From: Plecoglossus altivelis
Lineage: Eukaryota; Chordata; Actinopteri; Osmeriformes; Plecoglossidae
Direction: 5' to 3'
Assembly (NCBI GenBank): GCA_036571765.1
Contig: BROE01000020.1
Location: forward strand, 7,402,749-7,466,748
Length of the DNA: 64,000 bases
Both the position numbers and the translations under genes were made by a program. Positions within the stretch are counted from its first letter, which is position 1. Every line of letters begins with the position of its first letter. The notes beneath the pieces are model-generated. The model saw only the letters and a program-made list of their open reading frames with translations, did not search any database and was not told the DNA's origin. Shown in pieces: positions 1-11,146 of this stretch.

Positions 1-1
1 C

Positions 2-334
2 CTCTCCTCCCTCCCCTCCCTCCTTCCATTCTCTCTCCATCGAGATCCCTCTACTCTCACCTCTGCCCTCTGGTCCAGGTCCTACTCCTGCACTCGTCTC
101 CCACCTTCAGAACCCAACCTCTCCTCCCCTCCTGAGCATCCCCCCACCCTCCTTCTTCCCCTCCCTCCCTCCACTCTTGGTCCATCTCCTCCCCCCTCAT
201 CCCCCCATGTCCTCCAGAGCCCTCCTCCTTCTCCCTCACCTGCTGAGCTCTCCCTCCTCTTCATCCAGTCTCCCCCTCCTCTCCAGGGTAGGCTCCTCTC
301 CCCTGCAGGCCCCTCCAGACATGATTTGAGTTGA
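2..334 (+). CDS. Possible C-terminal exon of an unidentified + strand gene (partial)
   Basis: A frame open from the left edge runs 110 codons to TGA at 332-334. It encodes a Pro/Ser/Leu-rich peptide ending in RHDLS. There is no start codon in frame near the edge, so it would be the end of a last exon whose beginning lies outside the window. In favour: uninterrupted frame, and a possible + strand poly(A) signal 2.2 kb downstream. Against: the DNA is strongly pyrimidine-rich, and such DNA has few stops by chance. I recognise no domain or family. It could equally be non-coding low-complexity DNA. Confidence 0.25.
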   Translation, partial: LSSLPSLLPFSLHRDPSTLTSALWSRSYSCTRLPPSEPNLSSPPEHPPTLLLPLPPSTLGPSPPPSSPHVLQSPPPSPSPAELSLLFIQSPPPLQGRLLSPAGPSRHDLS

Positions 335-493
335 AGGACTTGGAACTAGTGAGGGGGTTGGAGTTGAATGACCAGCACTCAGCCAAACAAGCAAGTCAAG
401 CTCTGACTGACCCAATCAGTGGGGTATCGGAACCTACGTCAAAACTCATAACCATCTCACTCTGCTGGGTCAGCTGTGCAGCCCCTCTGTGTG

Positions 494-574
<81 letters not shown>

Positions 575-2533
575 GTGAGAGAAACAGAGAAAGGGAAAAT
601 GGCATGTAGGCTGCTGTTACTTGCGCTCTGGAGAGTACTCAATATAGAAGTGGACAAACTTAGCTTTGTCCCCAGAGAGTCAGGGTTAGAGGAGTCCCAG
701 ACAACAGCATATCCTGTAAGTTGGCCTGTTCTTTCTCATGTTCTCTTGTCTCTAAGGATGGTCGCTAATAGCCAAGTGTGAGCGGGGGTGTGTGACTGTT
801 TGCGAGTGCGGATGCGATTGCTTGTATGCATGGGTGTGTGCATGTGTGTTGTAGTTCAGGACCATGTGAACATCAGTGTGTTCACAGGTCAGTAAACCTG
901 TAGTGGATACAGGAAGGGGGAAGTGCAGGAGGAGGGAGGGGAGGAGGAGGAGGAGATGGAGGTGAGCGTGGAAGGAGGGGTCTTAGAAAGACACAAACTT
1001 ACAAACCCGCATGAGGTCGACTGAGGTGAAGAACGCATGTCCAGGGCCATTGAAAGGCAGTGAAAAGACAAAAGTGAACGCGAATGAGAGAGGAGAAAGA
1101 AAGCAGTGTAGACAGCTGAAAAGATAGATCAAGGTGGGGAGAGGGAGAGGGAGATAAACGTTTTGATGGTGGACCGCGTTAGGAGGCAGACTGTAGACAG
1201 GAGAGTTAAGGAAGAGGAGCGGCTAACTTTATCGACGTCTTCTTAATCATAACACCAGTTGTGACACACTGCACTCTCCCCACGTCTTCCCCTCCCTCTC
1301 TCTCTCCTTCCTTATCTCTCTTATCAGGTCGTTGTTTTAAAGTTCAGTTGTTCTTGTCGTTGGTTTTGGCGGTGGTTGCGTTGCTCAATATGAAAAGCTG
1401 GCGCAATGTTGATGCCATATCATACACTAGAGAATAATACTATATTCACCTCTTACATCTTTCTAGTCCTTATTTCTCCATCTCCCACTTCCTCTTTTAT
1501 CTCCATAATCCTCATAGTTTTAAAGGCTATGATCAGAGCCTGGAGAGAGGTTCCATCACGTCTTTGGTCCCATCCGGTGTTTTCACACCTTACAGGGGAA
1601 GTTGATCCTCCTACACAGGAAGCCACTCAAACAGGCGCCCACAACAGACTCCACAAACACTCTCTGGGCGATAACTCAGGGACACGCATTCTGAGACTTC
1701 AACAGTGTAATCCTGTCTGTGAGGATAAAAGATTGTGTTGCTCCACGTATGGGTAGAGTCAGTCCCGCAGCAGTCATCTCCCTACTGCGCAGCAGAGACA
1801 GAAACCTGCACGAAAGGAAAGGAGCCTTTTTTATGATATTACAGTAGGGTATTGTGCTGGTGTGTGTAGTGTGATTGAGGGTGATTTGGGTTGTAATGCA
1901 ACACTGCCTGATGGGACAGTGGTGCCCTGCAGGAGCTCAGTCTGACAGGGGACCGAGGCCTGCCAGAGAGAAACCTCAGCTAGAGAACACAGTGGTCCCA
2001 ACAAAACATGTTACTTAACCCAGGACACCGGTCTTATGTAAACCGTCAGCATCAGTTGAAATGATACAGACACAAAGAGACAGAGATCGGGACCATAGTT
2101 CTGACCTCAGAAACACCAGACTGGATTTTCTCATCTCTGATGTACCAATTGTACAATTGACTTTCATGATTTTTGAATTGATACTTTTTTCTTAGAGCAT
2201 CTTTAGAACAATATTATTGTATTGCTTTATGAGATACACTATCATGTATGGAGACAGAACATAATGATCATGTTAGCTCATGTCCATAGTATTCTAACAT
2301 AATATGTTTACAGTCAGAAGACTGAGATACCTTGAGATGTTTTCCCCATTTTCACCCATCATTCTTCTCATTCCCTGATGCTTTGCTCTTCAGGACAGAT
2401 TTTAGGGAGATCTGATGGGACTCTCCCATCTCCCATCAAGTCAAGGTGTGTGTGTGTTTTTTTACAGGAATAAAACATTGCCTCTTCTTTTCAGCCCTTG
2501 TCCCTGGTCCATAACATGTTGGTTGACAATAAA
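335..2533 (+). other. Gene-free stretch, possibly a 3' UTR ending at a poly(A) signal
   Basis: No recognisable coding sequence. AATAAA occurs at 2469-2474 and 2528-2533, the latter followed by T/G-rich sequence as expected at a vertebrate cleavage site. If the frame at the left edge is a real terminal exon, this would be its 3' UTR. It contains a (GT)n microsatellite at 497-570 and AG-rich DNA around 900-1150. Confidence 0.25.
497..570. repeat. (GT)n microsatellite
   Basis: About 37 uninterrupted GT units. Reading frames through it are repeat artefacts. Confidence 0.95.
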
Positions 2534-2768
2534 CCTGTCTTGTGACTCTGATTTCAAGACTGTCTGGCCTCTTTTGGATCATGTTGCATAACTGAGTTAC
2601 TGTGTTTTGTGGGAAAAAGCACAGCAGTGGTCAGTTGCAGGCCAGCGGTCAGTTTTTGTTCCAGGAATACACCGAACATTTAGAGCCAGAAGTCTATAGT
2701 GGAATTCTAGTCTAGCCAAAGAGTGGCTGTCTGTGATCTCCCTGTCCAGTCTCAGATAGGACAGACCT

Positions 2769-2779
2769 ACACGCACACG

Positions 2780-2810
<31 letters not shown>

Positions 2811-2894
2811 TCTATCTCTTTCTCTTTTTTGTCTCTCTCTGTCTCTCTCTCTCTCTGTCTCTCTCTGTCTCTCTCTCTCTCTCTCTCTGTCTGC
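2769..2894. repeat. Compound (CA)n / (CT)n microsatellite
   Basis: A CA run is followed directly by CT and TCTG units. Apparent ORFs here are only repeat translations. Confidence 0.9.
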
Positions 2895-4521
2895 AGTAGT
2901 GAACGATGATCCGTGGCCTGGCAAGGGTCTGGAAAATATTTGCTGATCGATACTCCACACCCAGGGAAGCAGAGAATGATGGAGGCTGAGAGCAGAGAGG
3001 ACGCAGGTGTGCCACCTGGCTGGGAGAGAAGGAGGGAAGGATGGAGGCACAGCAAGGAGGAATAAAGGAAGGAGACCGAAAGGGAGAACTGATGCTGGGC
3101 TCTGATCGTGTCCCTGCTAAGTATGCAGCCCTGAGCCATGTTCGGTGTACAGTAGTTCATGTCTAATTCATGCGCATGCCAGACAATACCTGCATGAAAT
3201 CAATAGTGTCTGTTCTCTCTCTATGACTGGCTGCGCTGTTGTGTGAAAGCCTGATTGGAGCCTAAGGGCACATCCATATAGACTATGAGACTGTGATATA
3301 ACAGAGACACAATTCAGCCTTTATGCCAGAGAATGGTTTCTCTCAGGGTTGAGACACAGTCAGACTGGGTGAGCAGAAAGCAGTAATGTGAGCTGAAAAG
3401 CCATCAGCAGTTTCACACTAACACACTGACTCTGATCTCCCAGTCCAGACAAGAGAGGCCTTCGAACACACACAGTGGTTTGTTTCACAATTGTAATGAG
3501 GACCGGCAATTCCCTCCTATAAAAAAATGGTGTTTTCCGTAATCCCAACCCCTAACCTTGATATAATTCTAAACCTAACAAACAAATAGCGCAGAGAGTT
3601 TTGAGGACCTGGATACCTTCTCGATAAGGTCACTTTCTTCTGGGTTTATTATGCTTGTGGGGACTTGCATCCCACAAGAGTAATCAAACATGACAACACA
3701 AGTACAATCATGCATCCATACAACACTGTAACTAAAACATCCTGACAGCGTAACGTCACAAAAAAACCACGAAAACCCAGACCAGTGACAAAGAATCACA
3801 TTAGCTGAAAGTGCTTTCGGCACTGCCAAAAGTTATTTTTACCTTATTTGTATACAAACAAGAATTTGTATTCAGTTTAGAGGATATGTGGTTGGGTCGA
3901 GTCTACTCATCGCACTGGAATCGTCCCAGTCGACCTCGTTGACGCTTCAAAACGGCCTTATGCGGCGGTAATTGATGCTGTTGCTGCAGTCTTAACCAGG
4001 TGATAGATGGGTGTGCTGAAGCCTTGTACCTTGTGGCCCTCCAGCCGCGGTGCCAGTGTGAAGCAGTACAAAGGCCCTGGTTAGTAATACGCTGGGAAAG
4101 CAGAGCGTGTCGCCCGCAGCAGGGCTCTCTCACAACACACTGGCACTCCGCGCTCACAGTAACGCTTATGTAAACAGGTATACTGTTACGCTTTCACATA
4201 CACTGCCCCGTCAACACGCATTCACGCAGACCTGCTCTCACAAGGCTAATTTCACCAGCAGTTTCCTGATGTGCACCTGAAACATACATTCGTTGTATTA
4301 GAAGTGTGGTAGAGGTGGTTTGGGGACCAGGCTGGAAATGTGAGGCCCGAGGACATGGTTTCCTTAGAGAAGGCCTAAGGCTTCGGCTTGGTGAGTTAAC
4401 GTATTGATTTTACTGAGACAAGGTGACCATCGTTTTGGGTGCTGGGATCTTTGGGACCGGAGAAGCAGAGAGTTGTTCTTCCTGTCATGGGTTCATGGAG
4501 ATGTAACATGTGACCTTGTTT

Positions 4522-4524
<3 letters not shown>

Positions 4525-4566
<42 letters not shown>
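4525..4566. repeat. (TC)n microsatellite
   Basis: About 21 CT units in a row. Confidence 0.95.
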
Positions 4567-4570
<4 letters not shown>

Positions 4571-4811
4571 CATATCAGTGGAAACCAGAGAGTAGTCACT
4601 GTGCTCTCGATCAGTCTTCTAAAGATAAGCTCACACAAGCACCCCTTTTTTTCTTACTCGGTCAGATGTTAGACACAGATGTTAGACACACTCAGAATCT
4701 CCCGTTCAGATTACACAGCCCAGCTATACAGATCCTAAACTGAAAGGGCTTGAAGCGCACCAGGAAGCGGAGCACAAGCAAGAGAAGAACCAGGAAGAGG
4801 AAGGCCGGGAA

Positions 4812-5177
4812 GTGGAGGAAGAGGAGAACCAAGAAGATGAAGAGGAGGAAGAGCGGAACCAGGAAGAGGATGACCAGGAAGAGGAGGAAGAGGAGAACCA
4901 AGATGATGAGGAGGAGGAAGAGCGGAACCAGGAAAAGGAAGACCAGGAAGAGAAGGAAGAGGAGAACCAAGATGATGAGGAGGAGGAAGAGAGGAACCAG
5001 GAAGATGAGGAAAAGGAGACCAGGAAGAGGAGAACCAGGAAGAGGAGTAAGAGGACCAGGCTGTGTGATGTGCTGCTGGGGGACAGATTGAATTTGCCGA
5101 CCGGTGAGCATGGCAGCGCTGAGAGACTGACAGGAGAGGACAGAAACAGGAGATGCCCTCAGACTTTAACTACATGA
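4812..5177 (+). repeat. 69-bp minisatellite with an open Glu-rich frame
   Basis: Purine-rich 69-bp units begin at 4821, 4890 and 4959, with decayed flanking copies. Because 69 is a multiple of three, one + strand frame stays open for 121 codons and reads as a 23-residue Glu/Asn/Gln/Asp repeat followed by a basic stretch (RKRRTRKRSKRTR). The other strand reads as a Leu/Phe-rich shadow. Acidic coding repeats exist in real genes, but no splice context, partner exon or family similarity is visible, so I call it a repeat. Confidence 0.6.
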
Positions 5178-5995
5178 ATAAGTGAAGGAGAGTGCAGTAA
5201 AGTGATAGCTTCGGTTTGCAGCCGTCAGTGAGGATGTGTTACTCAGTCAACCGGTTCTACCAGACAGCCAAAACAAATGACACCTGGCATCTAACGCACA
5301 GTCATTTTTCAACTGGGACGAACAGAAATGGATTTAAACAGAAAATTACATTTCCATTCATTTAAACTCACATAGGGAACATTTTAAGGACAGCTTTGTG
5401 TGATGGACTATAGCTTGATCCAGCAAACCAGTGCGTCTTCAGCCAAGTGCTTGTGCTGGTGTTCCCCTGCCTTGATTGATACACAGATTTGTGATAAACC
5501 TACTGGCCTGCATGCTGACTAACATCAGTGGTGTAAACCATGTGTATAGGAACCCCATCATCTAACCTCTAAACCAAACAGAAATTCTCTGAATTCTAGA
5601 GGTGATCTTTTTTTCAAGTGCTGGCGGTGCTAAATTGATGTTGTTCAGATGTTGTTTTGACAGATGGAGTACTGTAGATGAACGATCGTTTCTTATTCAA
5701 CTGCTTATTTTACTTAAGAGTTCCTTGTTTTTATCCAGCAAGCTGGCGTGATACGGTTTGGGGAAAAAACAAAACCTCCAGCTATATAATTATCACATAA
5801 TTTCCTGGAATTCCTGAAAATTGCAGATCCCCAAACCAACTGGGCTGTGTGTTTGTGTGTGGCGTGGTGTGAGTTTGCATGTGTTTTTGAGTGAATTGCA
5901 GATAATTCACCCATGCCATGTTGATATTCTGAGAAAACAACAGGTTATCTAATATGTAATAATGTAATAGATTAGCTGAGGAGAGGACAGGAGAC
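5178..5995. other. Intergenic stretch, nothing seen
   Basis: Ordinary-composition DNA with no open frame, repeat or RNA structure that I can support. Confidence 0.5.
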
Positions 5996-6690
5996 GTGTG
6001 TACATGTGTGTGTGGGGGTGGGGGTGTGTGTGGGGTTGTGTGTGTGTCTGTGTGTGGTGTGTGTGGGGGTGAGGGGGTGTCTGTGTTTGGTGTGAGTGTG
6101 TGGGGGTGTGTCTGTGTGTGGTGTGTGTGGGGGTGGGTGTGTCTGTGTGTGGTGTGTGTGTGTGTGTTTGTGTGTGGTATGTGTGTGTCTGAGGGTGTCT
6201 GTGTGTGTCTGTGTGTGGTGTGTGTGAGGATGTGTGTGTGTGTGTGTGTGATTGTGTGTGGTACGTGTGTTTGAGGGGGTGTGTGTGTGTCTGTGTGTGG
6301 TGTGTGTGGGGGTGGGGGTGTCTGTGTGTGGTGTGTGTGTGAGTGTGTTTGTGTGTGGTATGTGTGTGTGTGAGGGTGTATGTGTGTGTCTGTGTGTGGT
6401 GTGTGTGTGAGGATGTGTGTGTGTGTTTTTGTGTGGTACATGTGTTTGAGGGTGTGTGTGTGTGTCTGTGTGTCTGTGTGTAGTGTGTGTGGGGGTGGGG
6501 GTGTCTGTGTGTGGGTGTGTGAGTGTGTTTGTGTGTGGTATGTGTGTGAGGGTGTGTGTATGTGTGTCTGTGTGTGGTGTGTGTGTGTGTGTGTGAGGGT
6601 GTGTGTGTGTGTGTGTCTGTGTGTGGTGTGTGTGTGTGTGTGTGTGAGAGGGTGTGTGTGTGTGTCTGTGTGTGTATGTCTGTGTGTGGT
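5996..6690. repeat. Long GT-rich degenerate satellite (~690 bp)
   Basis: Alternating GT blocks are interrupted by recurring TGTGTGTCTGTGTGTGG and GGGGGTG segments, giving a higher-order pattern of roughly 60-110 bp. All frames on both strands translate as Cys/Val or His/Thr strings and are not genes. Alternating purine-pyrimidine DNA of this length is a Z-DNA candidate. Confidence 0.9.
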
Positions 6691-6849
6691 GGCACAGGCT
6701 TGGTGGGACATTCCCTGAATGTTTCTGTCTGGCCACAGGTTGTCTGACTACTGCGTGTCAAAGCTTCCACATCTCCCATGGCTTCCAAAACACATCTGGA
6801 ACAGTGGTCAACCTCCACAGCAACAGGCTCCGAACCCTGGTCTCTCAAG

Positions 6850-6965
6850 AGTCACAGACACCAGCTCAGAGCTCTGGGTCTCACTGAGGAGTCGCAGACA
6901 CCAGCTCAGAGCTCTGGGTCTCACTGAGGAGTCACAGACACCAGCTCAGAGTCCTGGTTTCTTCG
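6850..6965. repeat. 40-bp tandem repeat, 3 copies
   Basis: Units begin at 6850, 6890 and 6930 with AGTCACAGACACCAGCTCAG or a one-base variant. The first two copies are nearly identical and the third is diverged at its end. Confidence 0.85.
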
Positions 6966-7395
6966 ATGAGTCACAGGAAAACAACTGGTTTCTCTGAAAA
7001 GTCACAGTATAGCAATGATGGAACCCAAACGCTAAGTCAAAGACTTCTGACAGGACTTCTGCAGTGCCAGTAAACACATGAGCTCACTGACCGCACTCTG
7101 CGATCAGCTCATGTCACCCGTCTGGGTGAGTCCCTCGGCAGGCCTGGGATTCACACCAACAACCTTATGCATGGGAACCCAAGCCCAACAAGGGACACAT
7201 TAGGGTTTCCCAGTCTCAGACAGGACTTCTCCTCAATGACTCATTCGTGGAAGAAGGAGCCTCCTCCTGTTTTCCCATCTCCAGGCCTGTGTGTGTCCTT
7301 GTCTCCAACACGCTCCTGTCCACCGCTGCTATGAGGTAGCCCTCTGGCTTCTGACACGTCTGCGGAGGCCAGGAACAGCCCAGTGACTTCAGTTT

Positions 7396-7899
7396 TCACA
7401 CCTTCATGCCAACAGTTCTCAAGAAACCTCCAGCCAAGTGTGCGTGCGAGTGGATGGGGTGTGTGCTTGTTTGTCGGTGTGTGTTTGCATGTAATGGAGT
7501 CGAGAAAGCAGGTGTGCGTTTCAGTTTGTGTGTGTTTGAGCAAGTGTACCTGAGTGGGACTGTGTGCGGGTCTGTGTGTGAGTGTTTGAGTGGATGAGGC
7601 AGGGTGGTTGGAGTGGGTGTGAGCGCGTGCATGTGACTGGGGTGGCAACGAGGGAGGTGCTTGGACGCTACAGAGCGGGACAAGGAGCATCGTGAGCTCC
7701 TCTGTCTGTCAGCGGACCAGTACAGGAAGCAGAGGAGCAGGAACAAGAGGAGCAACCATAACACATGCAGAACATCCATGAGAAGCTGCTCTGTTATGTA
7801 ACGGCATGTTACGATGCCGTCATTATGTTCCTTCAACAGTGGTTCGCACTCTCTCTGTTTCTCTTCCCCATTCCCTCTATATGTTTCTGTATCCTCCAT
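7396..7899 (-). CDS. Possible small membrane protein ORF (unassigned)
   Basis: A - strand frame starts with ATG at 7899 and stays open for 167 codons. The N-terminal 40 residues are polar. They are followed by a strongly hydrophobic Leu-rich segment (WLLLLFLLLCFLYW, about residues 47-60) and then an Arg-rich stretch, the usual layout of a single-pass membrane protein. The C-terminal half dissolves into His/Thr-rich sequence from CA repeats, so a real product would probably end or splice earlier. An internal ATG just before the hydrophobic segment is a second possible start. I recognise no family, and no promoter or poly(A) site is evident. It could be chance. Confidence 0.15.
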   Translation of the reverse strand: MEDTETYRGNGEEKQRECEPLLKEHNDGIVTCRYITEQLLMDVLHVLWLLLLFLLLCFLYWSADRQRSSRCSLSRSVASKHLPRCHPSHMHALTPTPTTLPHPLKHSHTDPHTVPLRYTCSNTHKLKRTPAFSTPLHANTHRQTSTHPIHSHAHLAGGFLRTVGMKV

Positions 7900-8149
7900 C
7901 GTTTCTTAAATGAAAAGCTGTTTTGTTTGCTGTTTGATGATCCACTTGTTAATGTCTAATGACATCCTGTTTTTGTTGTAAACGTTTATGTAGGTTGTGT
8001 GTTTACCTTGAAGGGAACAGGTTAGTGCAGTCTGAGCGACTATAAACAAAGAGAGGCAACGGACAATTTTCAAACCTGGCAGGGTGCCAGCCGGCCAAGC
8101 CCTCCATCTCAGCCAGTCAGACAGCAGAATACAAGCAATACTGGCAACC

Positions 8150-8202
8150 CCCCCCCCCCCTCACCCCCACCCACCCACCCGTCCACCCACCTCCCCACCC
8201 AA
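8150..8202. repeat. C-rich tract
   Basis: A homopolymer of about 12 C is followed by CCCA-type repeats. It is a possible replication or assembly slippage site. Confidence 0.8.
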
Positions 8203-9031
8203 TCGGCCTTCATCCAGAAGTGTTCTTGACTACAAGACCTGAACCAGATCACAGGGAAACACGTGCATGCATGTCTCTCATGGTCTCCCTGTGTTTTCTC
8301 CTATCTTTACCCTTCTATTTCTCTCTCTATGTCTTTCTTTTTGTCTTTCTTTCCTTCTCTCTCACCATCTCCGTCTCTGAGGCAAAGACCAGACGAGGGT
8401 TTGGATGCATTCACACACTACCTGGAGCCTGTAACGAAACACAAGAGGTGATTTGCCTACATGGAAATGCGATGGCATGAAAAGTATAGACTGAACCCAA
8501 GATCTCTTGGGAATTGCACCATGTCATTTCCATAGAATAAGCTGAACCAACACTCCACATACAGAGAGCTACATAGACGTACATGTTGGTGTCTTTGCCT
8601 ATTTGTCTGATCTATTTGTCTCAAACCAAGATACTCGAAACAGACGGGTCGGCACCTTTAACAACGTTACTTTCCAAGCAGTCAGTGTTCTGGTTCTGGG
8701 AGCAAGATCCTTCATATGAGGGGAGGCCCAGTCCTGAACAGCACCACCTCTGTCCTTGCTGCCCCTGCTGCCAGGGCCAGCCTTCCTCCCCACAGCCCAG
8801 CTTCTGTGGTCTACCACAGGTTCACTGCTGTACCAACAGTTAACAGGGAAGACAGTTTGACAGACCTGAGGTCTGGAATAAGACTCAGGGAGACTCACGA
8901 AGCAGCACAAACAGGACCATAAACTTCTGGACGGCTTGTCATGGTCCTGGTGGCACCATGTTACTTATCTGGCCTGGCCCCGGGTACCACTGCTGACTGG
9001 TGAGCTGTGGTCTCTTAAAAAACAAGGGAGG

Positions 9032-9125
9032 TGCACGCACACACACACACACACACGCATGTGCACACGCATACGGACGCGTAAACAAACACACACATGC
9101 GAACAGACACAGACACATACACTCG
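9032..9125. repeat. Degenerate (CA)n microsatellite
   Basis: ACAC blocks interrupted by GCATG and CGCAT. Overlapping His/Thr frames are artefacts. The flanks (8200-9030 and 9126-9889) show no supported gene. Confidence 0.85.
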
Positions 9126-9889
9126 GGGCAGTCAAGGCAGGAATGGAATACTACCCATGCACGCACACAGGGGCACTCCAGCTGCGTGTGTGTGTGTTCA
9201 TACTTGTGTGTGTTCTCTCCCGGCGGTATCACAGCATGAGCTCTGGGAGCATGAGCTCTGGCAGCCACCCATTCAGAACGATGCAAAAGACAGGTCTGAG
9301 CACCAGGCTGCATAGGACGCATCCCGGAGCAGTTCATCCATGATGAGCGATGCGGTACACAGACGTGCATCTGCTCATTGTTCTGGAGGGTTCCGTAACA
9401 AAGCCTAGAGCGGGCAGACAAAGAGAGAGTCAGGGACGCCATAGTGGGCTACGTCCAGCATGACTAACATACACCGACACCGGCCACATTGTCCCCTGGT
9501 ACGAGCCTTTCCCCAAGCAGCATGGAGGGCACAGGGGCGGATACACACCACCTGATTGTACAATTAAACTCCAACAAGAAAGATTAAGTGCACACAATGC
9601 CACGGCTTCTCAAAACAATAGCTTCATCCCCACACAATATACACTCAAATGCCCCGGACAAAGCAACCGGAAAGATATTTAGGGAATGTGTCCAGCTCTG
9701 GCTCTGGGATCCCAGGGAGGCTGGAGCGGTCTGAGCTGGGCTGGTCTTCAGAATCCTAACCTGCACAGTGGGACTGTTGCTGTAAACAAAGTAGAACAAA
9801 GAGCCAGACCTCCTGCCTTACTGAGCCCTAAGAGGGCATGCCAGTGGAGGGAAGCGGTGCCTTGTGTGTCCAACTTGTATTGAAGCCAT

Positions 9890-9950
9890 GTGTGTGTGTG
9901 TGTGTGTGTATGTGTGTGTGTTTGTGTGTGTGTGTGTACGTGTGGAGAGT
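9890..9950. repeat. (GT)n microsatellite
   Basis: GT run with a few TA and TT interruptions. Confidence 0.9.
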
Positions 9951-10067
9951 GTATGCATGTGTGTGCTCTACCGATCCCCCTTAGAGCCTGGCTCTGGGCC
10001 AAAGAGGACCAGCCAGGGGCCAAAACAACATCCCATGGTTCTTTAAAACCACTGTCAGAACCTTACA

Positions 10068-10485
10068 GCCTCACACTGTACACCTCCCCACACTGTACAC
10101 CTCCTCACACAGTACACCTTCTCACACAGTACACCTCTCCACACTGTACCCCTCCCCACACTGTACACCTCACACAGTGCACCTCCTCACACTGTACACC
10201 TCACACTGTACACCTCCCCACACTGTACACCTCACACAGTACACCTCCTCACACTGTACACCTCACACTGTACACCTCCTCACACAGTACACCTCCCCAC
10301 ACAGTACACCTCACACAGTACACCTCCTCACACAGTACACCTCACACTGTACACCTCCTCACACTGTACACCTCCTCACACAGTACACCTCCTCACACAG
10401 TACACCTCCTCATACTGTACACCTCCTCACACGTTAAATCGCCTCACACTGTACACCTCCTCACACAGTACACCTCCTCACACCT
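10068..10485. repeat. Short-unit minisatellite (CACACTGTACACCTC family)
   Basis: About 25 units of 15-18 bp built on CACACTGTACACCTC or CACACAGTACACCTC, with an optional extra CTC. The two variants alternate irregularly, so the array has grown by unequal exchange and not from one fixed block. There are no unique spacers and no gene. Confidence 0.9.
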
Positions 10486-11055
10486 TTTCTCAACAAGCCT
10501 CCCCTTGCCGGTCTCCCCCCTCTCAACCTCTTCCTCAGTTCTTCTCATCCTAAACTCGGAACATTTGTGACTCCTTCGCTTCTCTTGTCTCCTTCCCACC
10601 TCATTCCCTTCCTGTCCTCCTTCCTTCCTACCTTCCTTCCTTACTTCTTCCCTTGGTCTCCTCCTCGCCTCCTCAGGATTGGGGAGCGCATCTGTCCAGC
10701 AGAATGTCATCTTAATGAGATGTCAATGAGGGTACAGCTGTGTGTGTTGAACACTGGAGCATGGCCAATCAACAGCCAGGACTGTGCCATAGGGAAGCAT
10801 TCCTGCATATTGTCTGCAATGAGACACAGGCCACACACATGGTCAAAGCCCTCTCTGGGGACAGGTAAACACACGTGTACAAAAAATGTCCAAATAAAAT
10901 GCAGAAAGGTCAGCTTCCTATGAATCATTGCTGCCTCAAAGCGTAACATGGGTACATGTTATGTAGTCTGGTTACATCATCGACACATGCGGACACAGTG
11001 GCATGCACACAACCTCATACACACACTGAAGCTGTATAGGAAATGAAGAAATCGA

Positions 11056-11146
11056 GCTGGTCTGGTCTGGTCTGGTCTGGTCTGGTCTGGTCTGTTCTGG
11101 TCTGGTCTGGTCAAGTCAGGTCTGGTCTGCTCTGGTCTGCTCTGGT
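11056..11146. repeat. (TCTGG)n pentanucleotide repeat
   Basis: About 17 units of TCTGG with occasional substitutions (TCTGT, TCTGC, TCAAG). Confidence 0.9.

Larger units (their letters stand above)
2534..4747. other. Intergenic stretch, no gene seen
   Basis: Apart from a compound (CA)n-(TCTG/CT)n microsatellite at 2769-2894 and a (TC)n tract at 4525-4566, I see no coding, RNA or mobile-element signal. Confidence 0.5.

Noticed and set aside
3903..4157. 84-codon - strand frame with balanced composition
   Set aside because: No recognised motif, no splice or poly(A) context; length is within chance expectation.
4692..5111. - strand Leu/Phe-rich frame resembling a multi-pass membrane protein
   Set aside because: It is the complement of a Glu/Lys-codon-rich purine repeat (CTC and CTT give Leu); hydrophobicity is a by-product.
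5782..6848. Long His/Thr and Cys/Val open frames (up to about 309 codons) on both strands
   Set aside because: They are translations of the GT/CA repeat in several frames at once, with no other coding signal.
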